Counted from the first letter of the stretch, positions 1-8,724 are shown. The stretch: 64,000 bases of DNA from Verrucomicrobiaceae bacterium (GCA_016795465.1 JAEUHK010000126.1:207534-271533), one strand, 5' to 3'. Notes: generated by a model from the sequence alone, not told the origin. Translations and numbers: made by a program.

Positions 1-2939
1 AACTCCGGCGCGGCGGCCTCGAAGGCTTGTTTGATCTGCACGACGAGCGAGGACTGGTTTGTGCGGGCGTTTTGCTCGGCGAGCACTTCGAGGTCACGGC
101 AGAGCGTGTGCAGGTAAGTGAGGCCAAACAGGCTGCTGCTGCCCTTCAAGGCATGCGCCACGCGTTGCAGCGAGGTTTGATCATTGCCTCCGGCGAGCTT
201 TTCGAGTTCGAGAATGCGCTCGGGCGTGTCTTTGAGCCAGTTTTGAATCAGCTCGATGGTGTCCTCGCGGCTGAGTTCTTCGATCAATTGCCCGATGGCA
301 TCTTGCGAGGCTTGTTCATCCTCGGCGGACCACGTTGGCGCATCGGCTTCCTCTTTCGAGTCATCGAGCACGCGGACGCGTTGCAGGGCCTCGGTGAGGG
401 CTTTGGCACGCAGCGGCTTCGAAACATAGTCATCCATGCCCGCGGCGAGGCAGCGCTCGCGTTCACCGGCCATCACATTCGCGGTCATGGCGATGATGCG
501 GCAGCGCGGGCGTTTCCACGTCGCGCTGGCCTCGATCTCGCGGATGGTGCGTGTGGCCTCGTAGCCATCCATGCGCGGCATGTGGCAGTCCATCAGCACC
601 GCGTCATAAACACCGCTGGCAAAGCGATCGACAGCCTCCTCGCCATCGCGGGCCACCTCGGCAGGGTAACCATGCTTTTCGAGCATCATCATGGCCATGC
701 GGGCATTCACCTCGTTGTCTTCCACGACGAGCAAACGTGGCTTGGTGGCATCGCCAGTCGTTTCAGGCGGGCTGATGGGCGCGGCTTCTTCAACCACGGG
801 AGCGGGTTCGCCCTGAGCGATCTTCAACGGCAGATGGAACCAGAAGCGAGAGCCGGCAAAGCGTTCGCTTTCGACGCCGATGCAGCCGCCCATGAGCTCG
901 ACGAGGCGTTTGCAGATGGCGAGGCCGAGGCCGGTGCCGCCGAAGCGTCGCGTGGAGGAGCTGTCCACTTGTGTGAAGGCCTGGAAGAGCTGCGCCTGCT
1001 GCTCGGGCGTCATGCCGATGCCGGTATCGGTGACGCTGATTTCGAGGTTCACGGGCCCGTCGATGGGCGAGGGAAGGCGTTTCACTTCAACGCGGATGCT
1101 GCCGTCATCGGTGAACTTGAGGCCGTTGCCCACGAGGTTCATCAAAATCTGCCGCAGGCGGCCCGGATCGCCCATGAGCGTGGGCGGCACATCGGCACCG
1201 ATGTGCGTGATGAGGTCGATTTCTCTCGCCGAGGCTTTGTGGCGCAGCAGATCGACCACGCCGCGCACGACTTCATCCATGCGGAAGGCTTCCTCGACGA
1301 GTTCGAGCTTGCGGGCCTCGATCTTCGAGAAGTCGAGGATGTCATCAATGATCGTCATGAGCGACTCGCCGCTCTGACGCACGGCCTCGACCATCTCGCG
1401 CTGCTTGGCGTTCAGCTCGGTGTCGAGAAGCAGTGAGGACATGCCGATGATGCCATTCATCGGCGTGCGGATCTCATGACTCATCGTCGCGAGGAAGTCG
1501 CTCTTCGCACGGGAGGCGGTTTCGGCGGCTTCCTTGGCCTGGAGCAATTGATGCTCGGCGGCACGGCGCACGATGTACTGGCCCATTTGGTTGCCGATGC
1601 CCGCGAGAGCTTGCAGCAGCGCCTCATCGGGATCGAGGATCTCATGACTGAAGAGTTCGATGGCACCGATCGTGTCACCACCGGCGATGATGGGAAAGGC
1701 GAGGGCTCCATGCAGCCCGCAGGAGGCCGCTGCCTGCGCACGCGCGAAAAGATCGGTCTGCGAGGCAAAGTCGCGATACCACTGGGCACGGCCGGTTTCC
1801 CACACGAGGCCGGGCAGGCCCTTGCCGGAGGCGAAGGTGAGATCGCGGCTTTGCTGGGCGAAGGGCTTGATGTCGCGCGAGGGATCATGCCAGATCTCGG
1901 CGAGGCGCATCTCGGTGAAGGCAGGATCGACCATCCACATGCCGCCAGCGGTCCAGCCGAGCTTCGTGCAGATCATTTGAATCACCTTCGCGGCGGCCTG
2001 GCGCATCGTGTCCGCCTCCGCGAGGATGCGGCTGGCGGAGAACTGCATCGCACGGCGTTGTTCATCGAGGCGGCGCTGCGTGATGTCGCTCTCGATGGCC
2101 ATGAAGTTCACCACCTTGCCGCTTTCATCGTGCATGGGCTGCACTTCGAGAGCCACCCAGTATTTGCGGCCGGTGCGGTGGTAGTTCTGGATCTCCGTGC
2201 GGAAGCTCTTCAGCTCAGAAAGACACTTTGCCATGTAGGCGATGGTCACCGGATCGGTGTCGGGACCTTGAAGAAAAGAGCCGGGCTTTTTGCCGATCAC
2301 CTCTTCCGGTTGCCAGCCAGTGATGCGGGTGAAACCTTCATTCACCCATTCGATGCAGCCCTGCGCATCGGTGACGATCACCGCATTGTCTGTGCGAGCG
2401 GCCACGAGGGCGAGCTTGCGCGACTGCGACTCTTGCGCCCGAAGCTGGGCACGCTGCTCTGTGAGGCGTTTGTTGAGCTTTTGCAGGTCATCAGTGGCCA
2501 TGCGCTGTGTTTGCAGCACCTGGAGCAGATCGAGCGTCTGGTCGTGGATGGCGAAATCGCTCATCGTGAGGCCATACTGGTCCACCTGCTCCGGATCACT
2601 CAACCAAGGGCTGCCGAGCATCACGCCGCGCACCGGTTCATCGATGAGGATGATCTGCCCACGGAGCATGCGGTGCGTGTGAAGGTCTTCGAGAAGGAAG
2701 AGGCGGTCGGTGTTCATCGCCGCCATCGCATGATTGAACTCGCCTTCGGGCCGCTTGGAGACAAACACGTCCTGCAATCTGGCGCCGACGCAGGCCTGCG
2801 GGCAGAACTTGGGTAATGAAGGGCCTGTCTCCAGGATCACGCCGTGCTCATCCCACACGAAGTAGAAGGGGAACGCACGGAGAAACTCCCGCGTGGGGAG
2901 GCTGCTGATCACACTGGAGCTGTCAGCGCGGAGCTTCAT
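1..2939 (-). CDS. H-NOX-associated hybrid histidine kinase (HNOBA-PAS-GAF-HisKA-HATPase-REC-Hpt), 3' end outside window
   Basis: Reading the minus strand from the ATG at 2939 gives 979 open codons to the left window edge. Residues about 1-165 look like the HNOBA domain that pairs with H-NOX proteins. It is followed by a short coiled region, a PAS domain (about 175-290), a GAF domain (about 300-450), a HisKA H-box with MSHEIRTPMNG (phospho-His near 488), an HATPase with GTGLGLAICKRLVE, a receiver with VVEDNEVNA and the phospho-acceptor in LMDCHMPRMDG (near 781), and an Hpt domain with AHALKGSSS (His near 930). The start overlaps the stop of the upstream H-NOX gene (ATGA), so the two are co-translated. 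Domain order plus partner gene point to a nitric-oxide-responsive phosphorelay; the output regulator is not visible. Long open frames on the opposite strand here are shadows. Confidence 0.9.
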   Translation of the reverse strand, partial: MKLRADSSSVISSLPTREFLRAFPFYFVWDEHGVILETGPSLPKFCPQACVGARLQDVFVSKRPEGEFNHAMAAMNTDRLFLLEDLHTHRMLRGQIILIDEPVRGVMLGSPWLSDPEQVDQYGLTMSDFAIHDQTLDLLQVLQTQRMATDDLQKLNKRLTEQRAQLRAQESQSRKLALVAARTDNAVIVTDAQGCIEWVNEGFTRITGWQPEEVIGKKPGSFLQGPDTDPVTIAYMAKCLSELKSFRTEIQNYHRTGRKYWVALEVQPMHDESGKVVNFMAIESDITQRRLDEQRRAMQFSASRILAEADTMRQAAAKVIQMICTKLGWTAGGMWMVDPAFTEMRLAEIWHDPSRDIKPFAQQSRDLTFASGKGLPGLVWETGRAQWYRDFASQTDLFARAQAAASCGLHGALAFPIIAGGDTIGAIELFSHEILDPDEALLQALAGIGNQMGQYIVRRAAEHQLLQAKEAAETASRAKSDFLATMSHEIRTPMNGIIGMSSLLLDTELNAKQREMVEAVRQSGESLMTIIDDILDFSKIEARKLELVEEAFRMDEVVRGVVDLLRHKASAREIDLITHIGADVPPTLMGDPGRLRQILMNLVGNGLKFTDDGSIRVEVKRLPSPIDGPVNLEISVTDTGIGMTPEQQAQLFQAFTQVDSSSTRRFGGTGLGLAICKRLVELMGGCIGVESERFAGSRFWFHLPLKIAQGEPAPVVEEAAPISPPETTGDATKPRLLVVEDNEVNARMAMMMLEKHGYPAEVARDGEEAVDRFASGVYDAVLMDCHMPRMDGYEATRTIREIEASATWKRPRCRIIAMTANVMAGERERCLAAGMDDYVSKPLRAKALTEALQRVRVLDDSKEEADAPTWSAEDEQASQDAIGQLIEELSREDTIELIQNWLKDTPERILELEKLAGGNDQTSLQRVAHALKGSSSLFGLTYLHTLCRDLEVLAEQNARTNQSSLVVQIKQAFEAAAPE

Positions 2940-3493
2940 GCCGTGGCGGCGGTCCAGCGGACCTCAAAAACATCATGATCGGCACCAGCGGCCTTCGAAT
3001 CGATGAGCGTGGCGGTGGCGGGCGTGTGATACAGTTTTCCCAAACCTTGCACGAGACCAACGACGAAGTCGGCGAGGCCGGGGCGATGCGTGTGATAGTG
3101 CAGCTTCAGCGAGTCGTCGCCGATGTCGGTGCATTCAAAGCGTGGCGGCTGGAGCTTCGGGTAGATCATCTGCACGCGGGTGTGGAAGTTCGGCAGGTTG
3201 ATGAGGAACTCCTTCAGTGACTGGCCGCCGGAGCGCATCATGGCTCCGTAGCTGTGGCTGGCGGTCTTGAGCACCCAATGCTCGCCAAACGCGATGAGGA
3301 TGTCGCGTGCGGGAGCACCGAGGACCTCGGTGGCGGCACCGACGAGGTTGTAGGTGATCTCATCGGGGTAGCCTTCGTTGCTCACGAAGACCTCCACATC
3401 GACACCGGCCTTTGCTTTGATGGCTTCCCATTTGTCCTCTCCATAATGGGTGACGACGAGTTCTTCGATGGCTTTGTTGACGAGTCCGTACAT
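2936..3493 (-). CDS. H-NOX haem-binding gas sensor (HNOB domain protein)
   Basis: The product is 185 aa, the normal size for a stand-alone bacterial H-NOX protein. It starts MYGLVNKAIEELV, typical of the family. The predicted proximal haem ligand is H104 in NLPNFHTRV. The haem-propionate motif YxSxR appears as Y133-H-T135-H-R137, a conservative Ser to Thr change. No tyrosine lies at the distal-pocket position that stabilises O2 in the Thermoanaerobacter protein, so NO (or CO) sensing is more likely than O2 sensing; this is inference from family knowledge. The gene is first in a two-gene operon, its TGA overlapping the ATG of the HNOBA kinase. It diverges from the metalloprotease gene across a 218-nt gap. 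Confidence 0.93.
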   Translation of the reverse strand: MYGLVNKAIEELVVTHYGEDKWEAIKAKAGVDVEVFVSNEGYPDEITYNLVGAATEVLGAPARDILIAFGEHWVLKTASHSYGAMMRSGGQSLKEFLINLPNFHTRVQMIYPKLQPPRFECTDIGDDSLKLHYHTHRPGLADFVVGLVQGLGKLYHTPATATLIDSKAAGADHDVFEVRWTAATA

Positions 3494-3552
3494 GGCTGTT
3501 GTGGGAGAAGTTTAGGCGACAAAAGAACAGAGCGCACCGTCTTTCCCTGGGC

Positions 3553-3573
3553 TATCCCTCAATTGGGGGGATA
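3553..3573. promoter_or_regulatory. Inverted repeat in the divergent H-NOX/protease intergenic region
   Basis: A near-palindrome with arms TATCCC and GGGATA around CAATTG lies in the 218-nt gap between the divergent H-NOX and metalloprotease genes. It could be an operator, but no convincing -35/-10 pair was recognised beside it. Its function is unproven. Confidence 0.25.
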
Positions 3574-3711
3574 CGTTCCCGCAAGGCTGGCATGGGGGCG
3601 TGCAAACGAGCGGTGTTCGTTCGTGTGAGCGGTCAAAAACGTCTTACAACTCCGCAGTGGGCAGGTGGCGATGTGTTTGAGAATCATTCGTGAACTCATT
3701 CGCATTTCATC

Positions 3712-4356
3712 ATGAAGCTTCCCTTAGCGTTTATAAGCCTTGTCTTGCTCTCTCAATGCGTCCGCCATGATCTCGTCGAGGTCCGCACGGTGAAATGGCA
3801 GACACGCACGATCAGCTACGACAAGCCGCGGCTTTGGAACAAGGCGCATCTCACCTGGCGTGTGGATGATGCGAGGGCTCTCGCGGGACGTTTGAGCATC
3901 GAGGACATGCATCGTGAGATCGACAAGAGCTTCAAGAGCTGGGAAGGCGCGGGCATCTTCACCTTCTCGCAGGCTCGTGAAGGGCAGCAGGCGGACATCA
4001 CGATCACCTTTGCGCCGCCGCCGGGGCGTGCGTGGGATGGCCAGCTCGGCACGATGGGCCACGCGGCCTTTCCGTGGACACCGCATCGCGGGCACATCTA
4101 CCTCGATCCATCGGAATGGTGGAGCACGCAGTCGTTTTCGATGCTCGGCGATCCGATCACGCAATGGCTGCCGCATGAGATCGGGCATGTGCTGGGGCTT
4201 CAGCACACGCAGGGCATGGACCACACCATGTGTGCCACGGGTCCGTATGACCTGCCTGATGACCGCAGCTTTGCCCGGCTGCGGCATCTGTATGCACCGG
4301 GGACTCCGGTGATCGCCTTCTCGAACCTCTCGACCGCTGCCAGCAAGGCGAACTGA
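3712..4356 (+). CDS. Matrixin-like zinc metalloprotease, predicted lipoprotein
   Basis: The product is 214 aa. The N-terminus MKLPLAFISLVLLSQC is a short signal peptide ending in a lipobox-like LLSQC, so the mature protein is probably attached to a membrane by Cys16. The zincin motif HEIGHVLGLQH (residues 155-165) matches HExxHxxGxxH of matrixins/metzincins, and a Met (MDHTMC, about 169-174) follows in the place of the Met-turn. The region before it has the family's usual pattern, with a swapped strand and AGIFTFSQ near residue 80. It is probably an extracytoplasmic peptidase; its substrate is unknown. Its TGA is immediately followed, within the palindrome TGATCA, by the stop of the convergent glycosyltransferase gene. 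Confidence 0.8.
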   Translation: MKLPLAFISLVLLSQCVRHDLVEVRTVKWQTRTISYDKPRLWNKAHLTWRVDDARALAGRLSIEDMHREIDKSFKSWEGAGIFTFSQAREGQQADITITFAPPPGRAWDGQLGTMGHAAFPWTPHRGHIYLDPSEWWSTQSFSMLGDPITQWLPHEIGHVLGLQHTQGMDHTMCATGPYDLPDDRSFARLRHLYAPGTPVIAFSNLSTAASKAN

Positions 4357-5559
4357 TCAGTGCGTGCCGAGCAGCGCATTGCGCAGCCAGCCGGGATCGC
4401 AGTAGTCGGAGCAGGCCTCATCCTCCGGTGCCGTCGCTGCGAAGCGTTCCCATTCCTTCTCGACGAAGCCGCGGAAGTTCTCACGAAAGGCATTGGTGCT
4501 GTAGGCCTCCGCGTTGCGGCGGCACTCGTGGGCGTCCCACCTCTTCGTCTCGAAATCTTCCACGGCGCAGATGAGCGAGGGCACGCTCTGCTCGTTGAAG
4601 TAGAGGCCGGTTTTGTTTTCGACCACCGTTTCGAGAGCACCGCCCTTGCCATAGGCAATGACGGGCGTGCCGCCGGCCTGGGCTTCAAGCAGGATGATGC
4701 CAAAGTCTTCCTCGCCGGCGAAGACGAAGGCCTTCGCACGCTCCATGTGGTCCTTCATCACATCGTTTGGCTGCCAGCCCATGACGTTCACATTCGGTCC
4801 GGCCATCTTGCGAAGCTTTTGAAGGTCCGGGCCATCGCCGATGACGACGAGTTTTTTGTCCGGCATGGCATTGAAGGCGTCGATGACGAGGTCGATGCGC
4901 TTGTAGGGCACGAGGCGTGAGGCGGTGAAGTAGAAGTCGTCCTTCTTTTCACGCACTTGGAAGCGGTCCACGTTCACCGGCGGATACACCACGGTGGCCT
5001 GGCGGCGATAAACCTTCTCGATGCGGCGGGCGATGAAGCGTGAGTTTGCCATGAAGGCATCGACGCCAGCCGCAGTGCGATGATCCCACACGCGGATGCT
5101 GTGGAGCAGCCAGCGCACGAGCCAGCCTTTCAAGCCGGAGTCGAGCCGCGACTCCTGGAGATACTGGCTTTGCAAATCCCACGCATAACGAATGGGCGAG
5201 TGGCAGTAGCAGACATGAAGCTGCCGCGGTCCGGTGATGATGCCTTTAGCAAAGGCATAGCTGCTGGAGATGACAAGGTCGTAGCCGCGGAAGTCGAACT
5301 GCTCGATGGCCAGCGGCATGATGGGGAAACAGTGGCGGTAGAAGCGCTTCCCACCGGGCAGGCGCTGCACGAAGGACGTCTTCACTTCGCGGCCTTTGAG
5401 AAAGGCGCGGTTCTTTTCGTCGAGGGCGTCGATGAGCGTGAAGACATCGGCGTCAGGATACACTTCAAGCATCTGCTCCAGCACACGCTCGGCGCCGCCA
5501 TAGACGGGCAGCCAGTCGTGAACGATCGCGATGCGGCGTTGGCGGAAGGGATTGCTCAT
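4357..5559 (-). CDS. GT4-family glycosyltransferase (WbaZ/mannosyltransferase-like)
   Basis: The product is 400 aa. The N-terminal Rossmann half carries the acceptor-side motif VYGGAERVLEQM (residues 19-30). The C-terminal half carries the nucleotide-sugar motif with the E-x7-E pair in EEDFGIILLEAQAGGTPVIAYG (E284, E292). CYCHSPIRYAWD near 118 is typical of the WbaZ-like GT4 subgroup, which often transfers mannose; the donor is inferred only. It is the last of the 22 genes of the polysaccharide unit. It starts four bases inside the stop of the preceding gene (ATGA at 5556-5559) and ends back to back with the convergent protease gene. Confidence 0.9.
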   Translation of the reverse strand: MSNPFRQRRIAIVHDWLPVYGGAERVLEQMLEVYPDADVFTLIDALDEKNRAFLKGREVKTSFVQRLPGGKRFYRHCFPIMPLAIEQFDFRGYDLVISSSYAFAKGIITGPRQLHVCYCHSPIRYAWDLQSQYLQESRLDSGLKGWLVRWLLHSIRVWDHRTAAGVDAFMANSRFIARRIEKVYRRQATVVYPPVNVDRFQVREKKDDFYFTASRLVPYKRIDLVIDAFNAMPDKKLVVIGDGPDLQKLRKMAGPNVNVMGWQPNDVMKDHMERAKAFVFAGEEDFGIILLEAQAGGTPVIAYGKGGALETVVENKTGLYFNEQSVPSLICAVEDFETKRWDAHECRRNAEAYSTNAFRENFRGFVEKEWERFAATAPEDEACSDYCDPGWLRNALLGTH

Positions 5560-7163
5560 GGGAGAATTTCAGCGTGTTGGAGGTTCGAAAGAGAAGGTGT
5601 GGAGGCTGTGGGAGTGCAGCTTTGAATGACGTGCTCGATCTTCGAGCGCACCGCATCGAGGCCGTAGGCCTCACGAGCGGCCTCGCAGGCGGTGGTGGCC
5701 AGGTGATGGGCCAGCGTGCGATCGGCGTGTAGACGGCGCAGGGCATTCGCGAGCTCCTTGGCATCGTTTGGCGAGACAAAGAGACCGGTTTGATCATGCG
5801 TGAGTATTTCGGCGGCACCACCTGCACGCGTCGCGATGACCGGTTTGGCCGCGAGCATGCCTTCGACGATCACGCGGCCAAAAGGCTCGGCAATCACGGA
5901 GGCATGCACGATGACATTGGCGAGGTCAAAGAAGGTGGCGGTATCCTTGCGGAAGCCCACGAAGTGCACGCGGCCTGCCAGCGAAGGCTCAGCGGCGGTT
6001 TCGCGAAGCTCGCGGGCATACTGACGGTCCTCGTCGGTGAACAAGGCATCGCCGAGGAAGATGGCGTGGGCCTCGGGAACCTCGCGCAGGGCTTTGAGAA
6101 GCACATGCTGGCCTTTCCAAGGAGTGAGCCGTCCGGCCATCAAAACGGTCCAGGCATGCTCGGGAAGGCTCAGGTGCTTGCGAAGGTCTTGAAGGTCGTT
6201 TTCGGTCGAACGCGTGTCGGTGAGTTTGAAGCCATTCGGCACCACGCTGAGATGCTCGACGCTACCACCGGCACTGAGGAAGGCTTGTTTGGTGGCTTCC
6301 GAGTTCGCGATGACAGCATGAGCAAACGCGTTGGCACTGCCAATGAGGGCAAAACGGTTCATCGTGCTGAAGTGACTGTCCGAGACGATGTCGTGCAGAT
6401 GGAAAACGAGACGGCGACGGGCCAGGAAGGAGGCGGGACCGGCGATGACGAGCGCTTTGGCCGTGTTCGCATACACGACATCGAACTCGCGGGCGAGCAT
6501 GGCGGTTTGCAGCACGCGTTCGATGAGTTCGGGCACGATGTGGAAGATGCGGCGGAGGCCGGCCTGCTTGTCCACTGCAACGGCATGCTCACCGAGGGCG
6601 AAGACACGCGTTTCGACCTTCGCTTCGTCGAGTGCTTCGCGGAACTCGCCGTCCTGGAAGAGCAGCACGGCGCTGTCAGCGGCTCGTGCGGCGGCGATGT
6701 CGAGCAGCATGAGCTCAGCGCCGCCGAGGCGGCCGGTTTGATCGACGAAGAGCACCTGCGGCTTCGATCCTTCGCGTTTGTGGATGGTGTAGAGCTGGAT
6801 GGCGAAGCCGATGACGATGCCCATCAGCGTGCCGATGAAGCCCGCGAGCACATCGGCGAGATCCATCGCACGGCCGGGAATGCCGCGCTGCACCTGCTCG
6901 ACGAGCACATTGCCCGCGGTGATGGCCGAAAGCACGAGCGCCGCGGCATGGCGGAGATGCGAGCCGGGGCTGATGGCCAGCCACGCGACGACCGCGAGGA
7001 TCATGAAGGCACCGAAGTTGAACCAGAAATCGACGAGATCGAGATACTGCGACCAATGGATGGGCAGAAACGGAATGCGTCGATTGCCGAGCGTTGGCTT
7101 CAGCGCCAGCCAGAGACCGGCGAGGATCAAAAAGGCGAGGAAGATGCGTGCGAGACGTTTCAT
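5556..7163 (-). CDS. VanZ-like membrane domain fused to a GT4 glycosyltransferase
   Basis: Translation from the ATG at 7163 gives 535 aa; an upstream in-frame extension exists, but the ATGA overlap with the preceding stop supports 7163. Residues 1 to about 130 form a VanZ-like region with several membrane segments (MKRLARIFLAFLILAGLW, FMILAVVAWLAI, GFIGTLMGIVIGFAIQLY) and the LADVLAGFIG signature. A GT4 transferase follows from about residue 140, beginning VLFVDQTGRLGGAELMLLD and carrying EPFGRVIVEGMLAAKPVIATR. The fusion would hold the transferase at the inner face of the membrane. VanZ-like domains usually occur alone. The role of the membrane domain (lipid-acceptor binding or protein docking) is inference. 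Confidence 0.88.
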   Translation of the reverse strand: MKRLARIFLAFLILAGLWLALKPTLGNRRIPFLPIHWSQYLDLVDFWFNFGAFMILAVVAWLAISPGSHLRHAAALVLSAITAGNVLVEQVQRGIPGRAMDLADVLAGFIGTLMGIVIGFAIQLYTIHKREGSKPQVLFVDQTGRLGGAELMLLDIAAARAADSAVLLFQDGEFREALDEAKVETRVFALGEHAVAVDKQAGLRRIFHIVPELIERVLQTAMLAREFDVVYANTAKALVIAGPASFLARRRLVFHLHDIVSDSHFSTMNRFALIGSANAFAHAVIANSEATKQAFLSAGGSVEHLSVVPNGFKLTDTRSTENDLQDLRKHLSLPEHAWTVLMAGRLTPWKGQHVLLKALREVPEAHAIFLGDALFTDEDRQYARELRETAAEPSLAGRVHFVGFRKDTATFFDLANVIVHASVIAEPFGRVIVEGMLAAKPVIATRAGGAAEILTHDQTGLFVSPNDAKELANALRRLHADRTLAHHLATTACEAAREAYGLDAVRSKIEHVIQSCTPTASTPSLSNLQHAEILP

Positions 7164-8269
7164 GACAGCTCCGGCCTCCATCCGGCTTCGCGATACACTT
7201 CGCACACGTTGGTTGCGATGCGGTCCCAGGTGAATCCACGCAGGACGTGCTCGCGGCATTCCGCTCGCGATGGCAATGGCAGCGTGCCATCGAGCCAGCG
7301 TTGCAGGCCTTCGGTGATGTCATTGCTGCTCGTGCCCTTCAAAATGAGGTCGCGGCTCAAGTCGCGCACGGTGTCAGGAAGGCCGCCGACGGGCGTGACG
7401 AGCACCGGCGTGGCGCAGGCGAGCGATTCGAGAGAGATGAGGCCAAAACCTTCCAGCGCATTGCTAGGCACGATGGAGAGGTTCGCAGCCGCGTAGGCCA
7501 CGGGAAGGTTGCTTTCACTCACAAAGCCCAAAAAGTGCACGCGGTCGCTCAAACCAAGTTTCTCGACCTGCGCCTCCAATTCAGCGCGAATGGGTCCCTG
7601 GCCGCCGATCATGAGTTTGGCCTTCGGATGCGATGCGGCGATCTGGCTGAAGGCCGTGATGAGATTCTCCAAGCCCATGCGACGAGCCAGACGACGCACA
7701 CAAACCAAGATGGGATCGCCTTGAGGCCAGCCGAGATGGTCGCGAGCCTTCGCCATGTCCATCGGCTGAAACTTGTCCACCTCCACGCCGCCGGGAATGA
7801 CATGCACCTTGCCCGGATCAATGCCGTAACCTTGGCAAAGTTGATCGCGAAAGGCATTCGAGAGCACGATGAAGCGATCTGCGCGATGATACACGCTGCG
7901 TTCAAGGAGTCGCTTTAGCATCACGGCGTGTTGTTTGGCACCTTCGCGGGCGGATTCACCAGCCCACGGACCGTGGAAATGAACCACATGCGCCTGCCAT
8001 TGGCGACCGAGCACAGCGGGCAGGGCATAGAGCGAGAAGTGCGTGGCGAGCATTTTGCCGCGACGCGGCACCACACGGCTGCGCACGGCCTGCCAGCGTT
8101 TGGTGAGCGGTTGATCGACGGGGCCGAGGCTGATGCCATCGGCACCTTCGCCGAAGCCAAAGGCATTCGAGCGGATGCCCTGGCGGGCGAGCGTGGTGTT
8201 CAACGCATTGAAGTAGCGGTCCACGCCTCCGGCGGAGGCTTTCAAGTGCATGCCAAGCTGGTCCATCAT
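7160..8269 (-). CDS. GT4-family glycosyltransferase
   Basis: The start is placed at the ATG at 8269, which overlaps the previous stop (ATGA), giving 369 aa. Longer in-frame extensions upstream have an Arg/His-rich shadow composition and were rejected. The N-terminus has the donor/acceptor loop KASAGGVDRYFNAL. HVVHFHGPWAGES and VIPGGVEVDKF are typical GT4 positions. The C-terminal sugar-nucleotide motif is LEGFGLISLESLACATPVLV, with both Glu of E-x7-E. The donor sugar cannot be told from sequence. It lies inside the overlapping part of the polysaccharide unit, between the serine acetyltransferase-like gene and the VanZ-GT4 fusion. Confidence 0.9.
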   Translation of the reverse strand: MMDQLGMHLKASAGGVDRYFNALNTTLARQGIRSNAFGFGEGADGISLGPVDQPLTKRWQAVRSRVVPRRGKMLATHFSLYALPAVLGRQWQAHVVHFHGPWAGESAREGAKQHAVMLKRLLERSVYHRADRFIVLSNAFRDQLCQGYGIDPGKVHVIPGGVEVDKFQPMDMAKARDHLGWPQGDPILVCVRRLARRMGLENLITAFSQIAASHPKAKLMIGGQGPIRAELEAQVEKLGLSDRVHFLGFVSESNLPVAYAAANLSIVPSNALEGFGLISLESLACATPVLVTPVGGLPDTVRDLSRDLILKGTSSNDITEGLQRWLDGTLPLPSRAECREHVLRGFTWDRIATNVCEVYREAGWRPELS

Positions 8270-8724
8270 GAGTTTTGCGGCACATCGCCGATTTTGCGGG
8301 CCGGATTGCCAGCCCAGATTTCGAAAGGAGGAATGCTTTTCGTGAGCACGGAGCCTGCGCCGAGGATGGAGCGCTGTCCGATGGTCAGTGAGCTGTTTGG
8401 CCGGGCCACGATGATGCTGTGAGCGCCGATGGTGACATCGTCCTCCAGCGTGATGAAGTGCGGCGAGCCGATCCATGTCTCGCCCGCGAGCGTGACATGA
8501 TGATAAACGCGGCAGCGATGGCCGATGCGCACCTGTGGATGCATGACGATGCCGAGCGCGTAGTGCTCGAGAATGAGGCCGGAGCCCACCTGCGCCTCGG
8601 CGGGCAGCAGACACTTGTGCACGAGGTAGTTCAGCGTCTTCACCACGCGGGCGAGACGCCGCCAGCCGGCCTGATGCAGGTCACGGCTCCATTGCCACAG
8701 CAGCTCAGGACTGTGCAAACGCAT
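8266..8724 (-). CDS. Left-handed beta-helix acyltransferase (serine acetyltransferase-like)
   Basis: From the ATG at 8724 the product is 152 aa. It has a helical N-terminus followed by hexapeptide repeats (GLILEHYALGIVMHPQVRIG, IGSPHFITLEDDVTIGAHS, IGQRSILGAGSVL). It ends in the typical cap IPPFEIWAGNPARKIG. The form resembles CysE/SAT-type O-acetyltransferases and is shorter than housekeeping CysE. In this cluster it probably acetylates a sugar or lipid-linked glycan using acetyl-CoA. The start lies 20 nt inside the upstream GT gene and the stop overlaps the downstream GT gene. Confidence 0.87.
   Translation of the reverse strand: MRLHSPELLWQWSRDLHQAGWRRLARVVKTLNYLVHKCLLPAEAQVGSGLILEHYALGIVMHPQVRIGHRCRVYHHVTLAGETWIGSPHFITLEDDVTIGAHSIIVARPNSSLTIGQRSILGAGSVLTKSIPPFEIWAGNPARKIGDVPQNS

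Noticed and set aside
27..2816. Long plus-strand open frames (27-1436 and 1476-2816)
   Set aside because: They are antisense to the HNOBA kinase, whose minus-strand frame shows PAS, GAF, kinase, receiver and Hpt motifs. The plus-strand translation is His/Arg/Gly-rich without motifs.
5790..7496. Plus-strand open frame of 568 codons
   Set aside because: Antisense to the VanZ-GT4 fusion and the next GT gene; the minus-strand frame has clear GT4 motifs.
7264..8614. Longer start for the GT4 gene at 7160-8269
   Set aside because: The extension would overlap the acetyltransferase gene almost completely and encodes Arg/His-rich shadow sequence. The ATGA overlap fixes the start at 8269.
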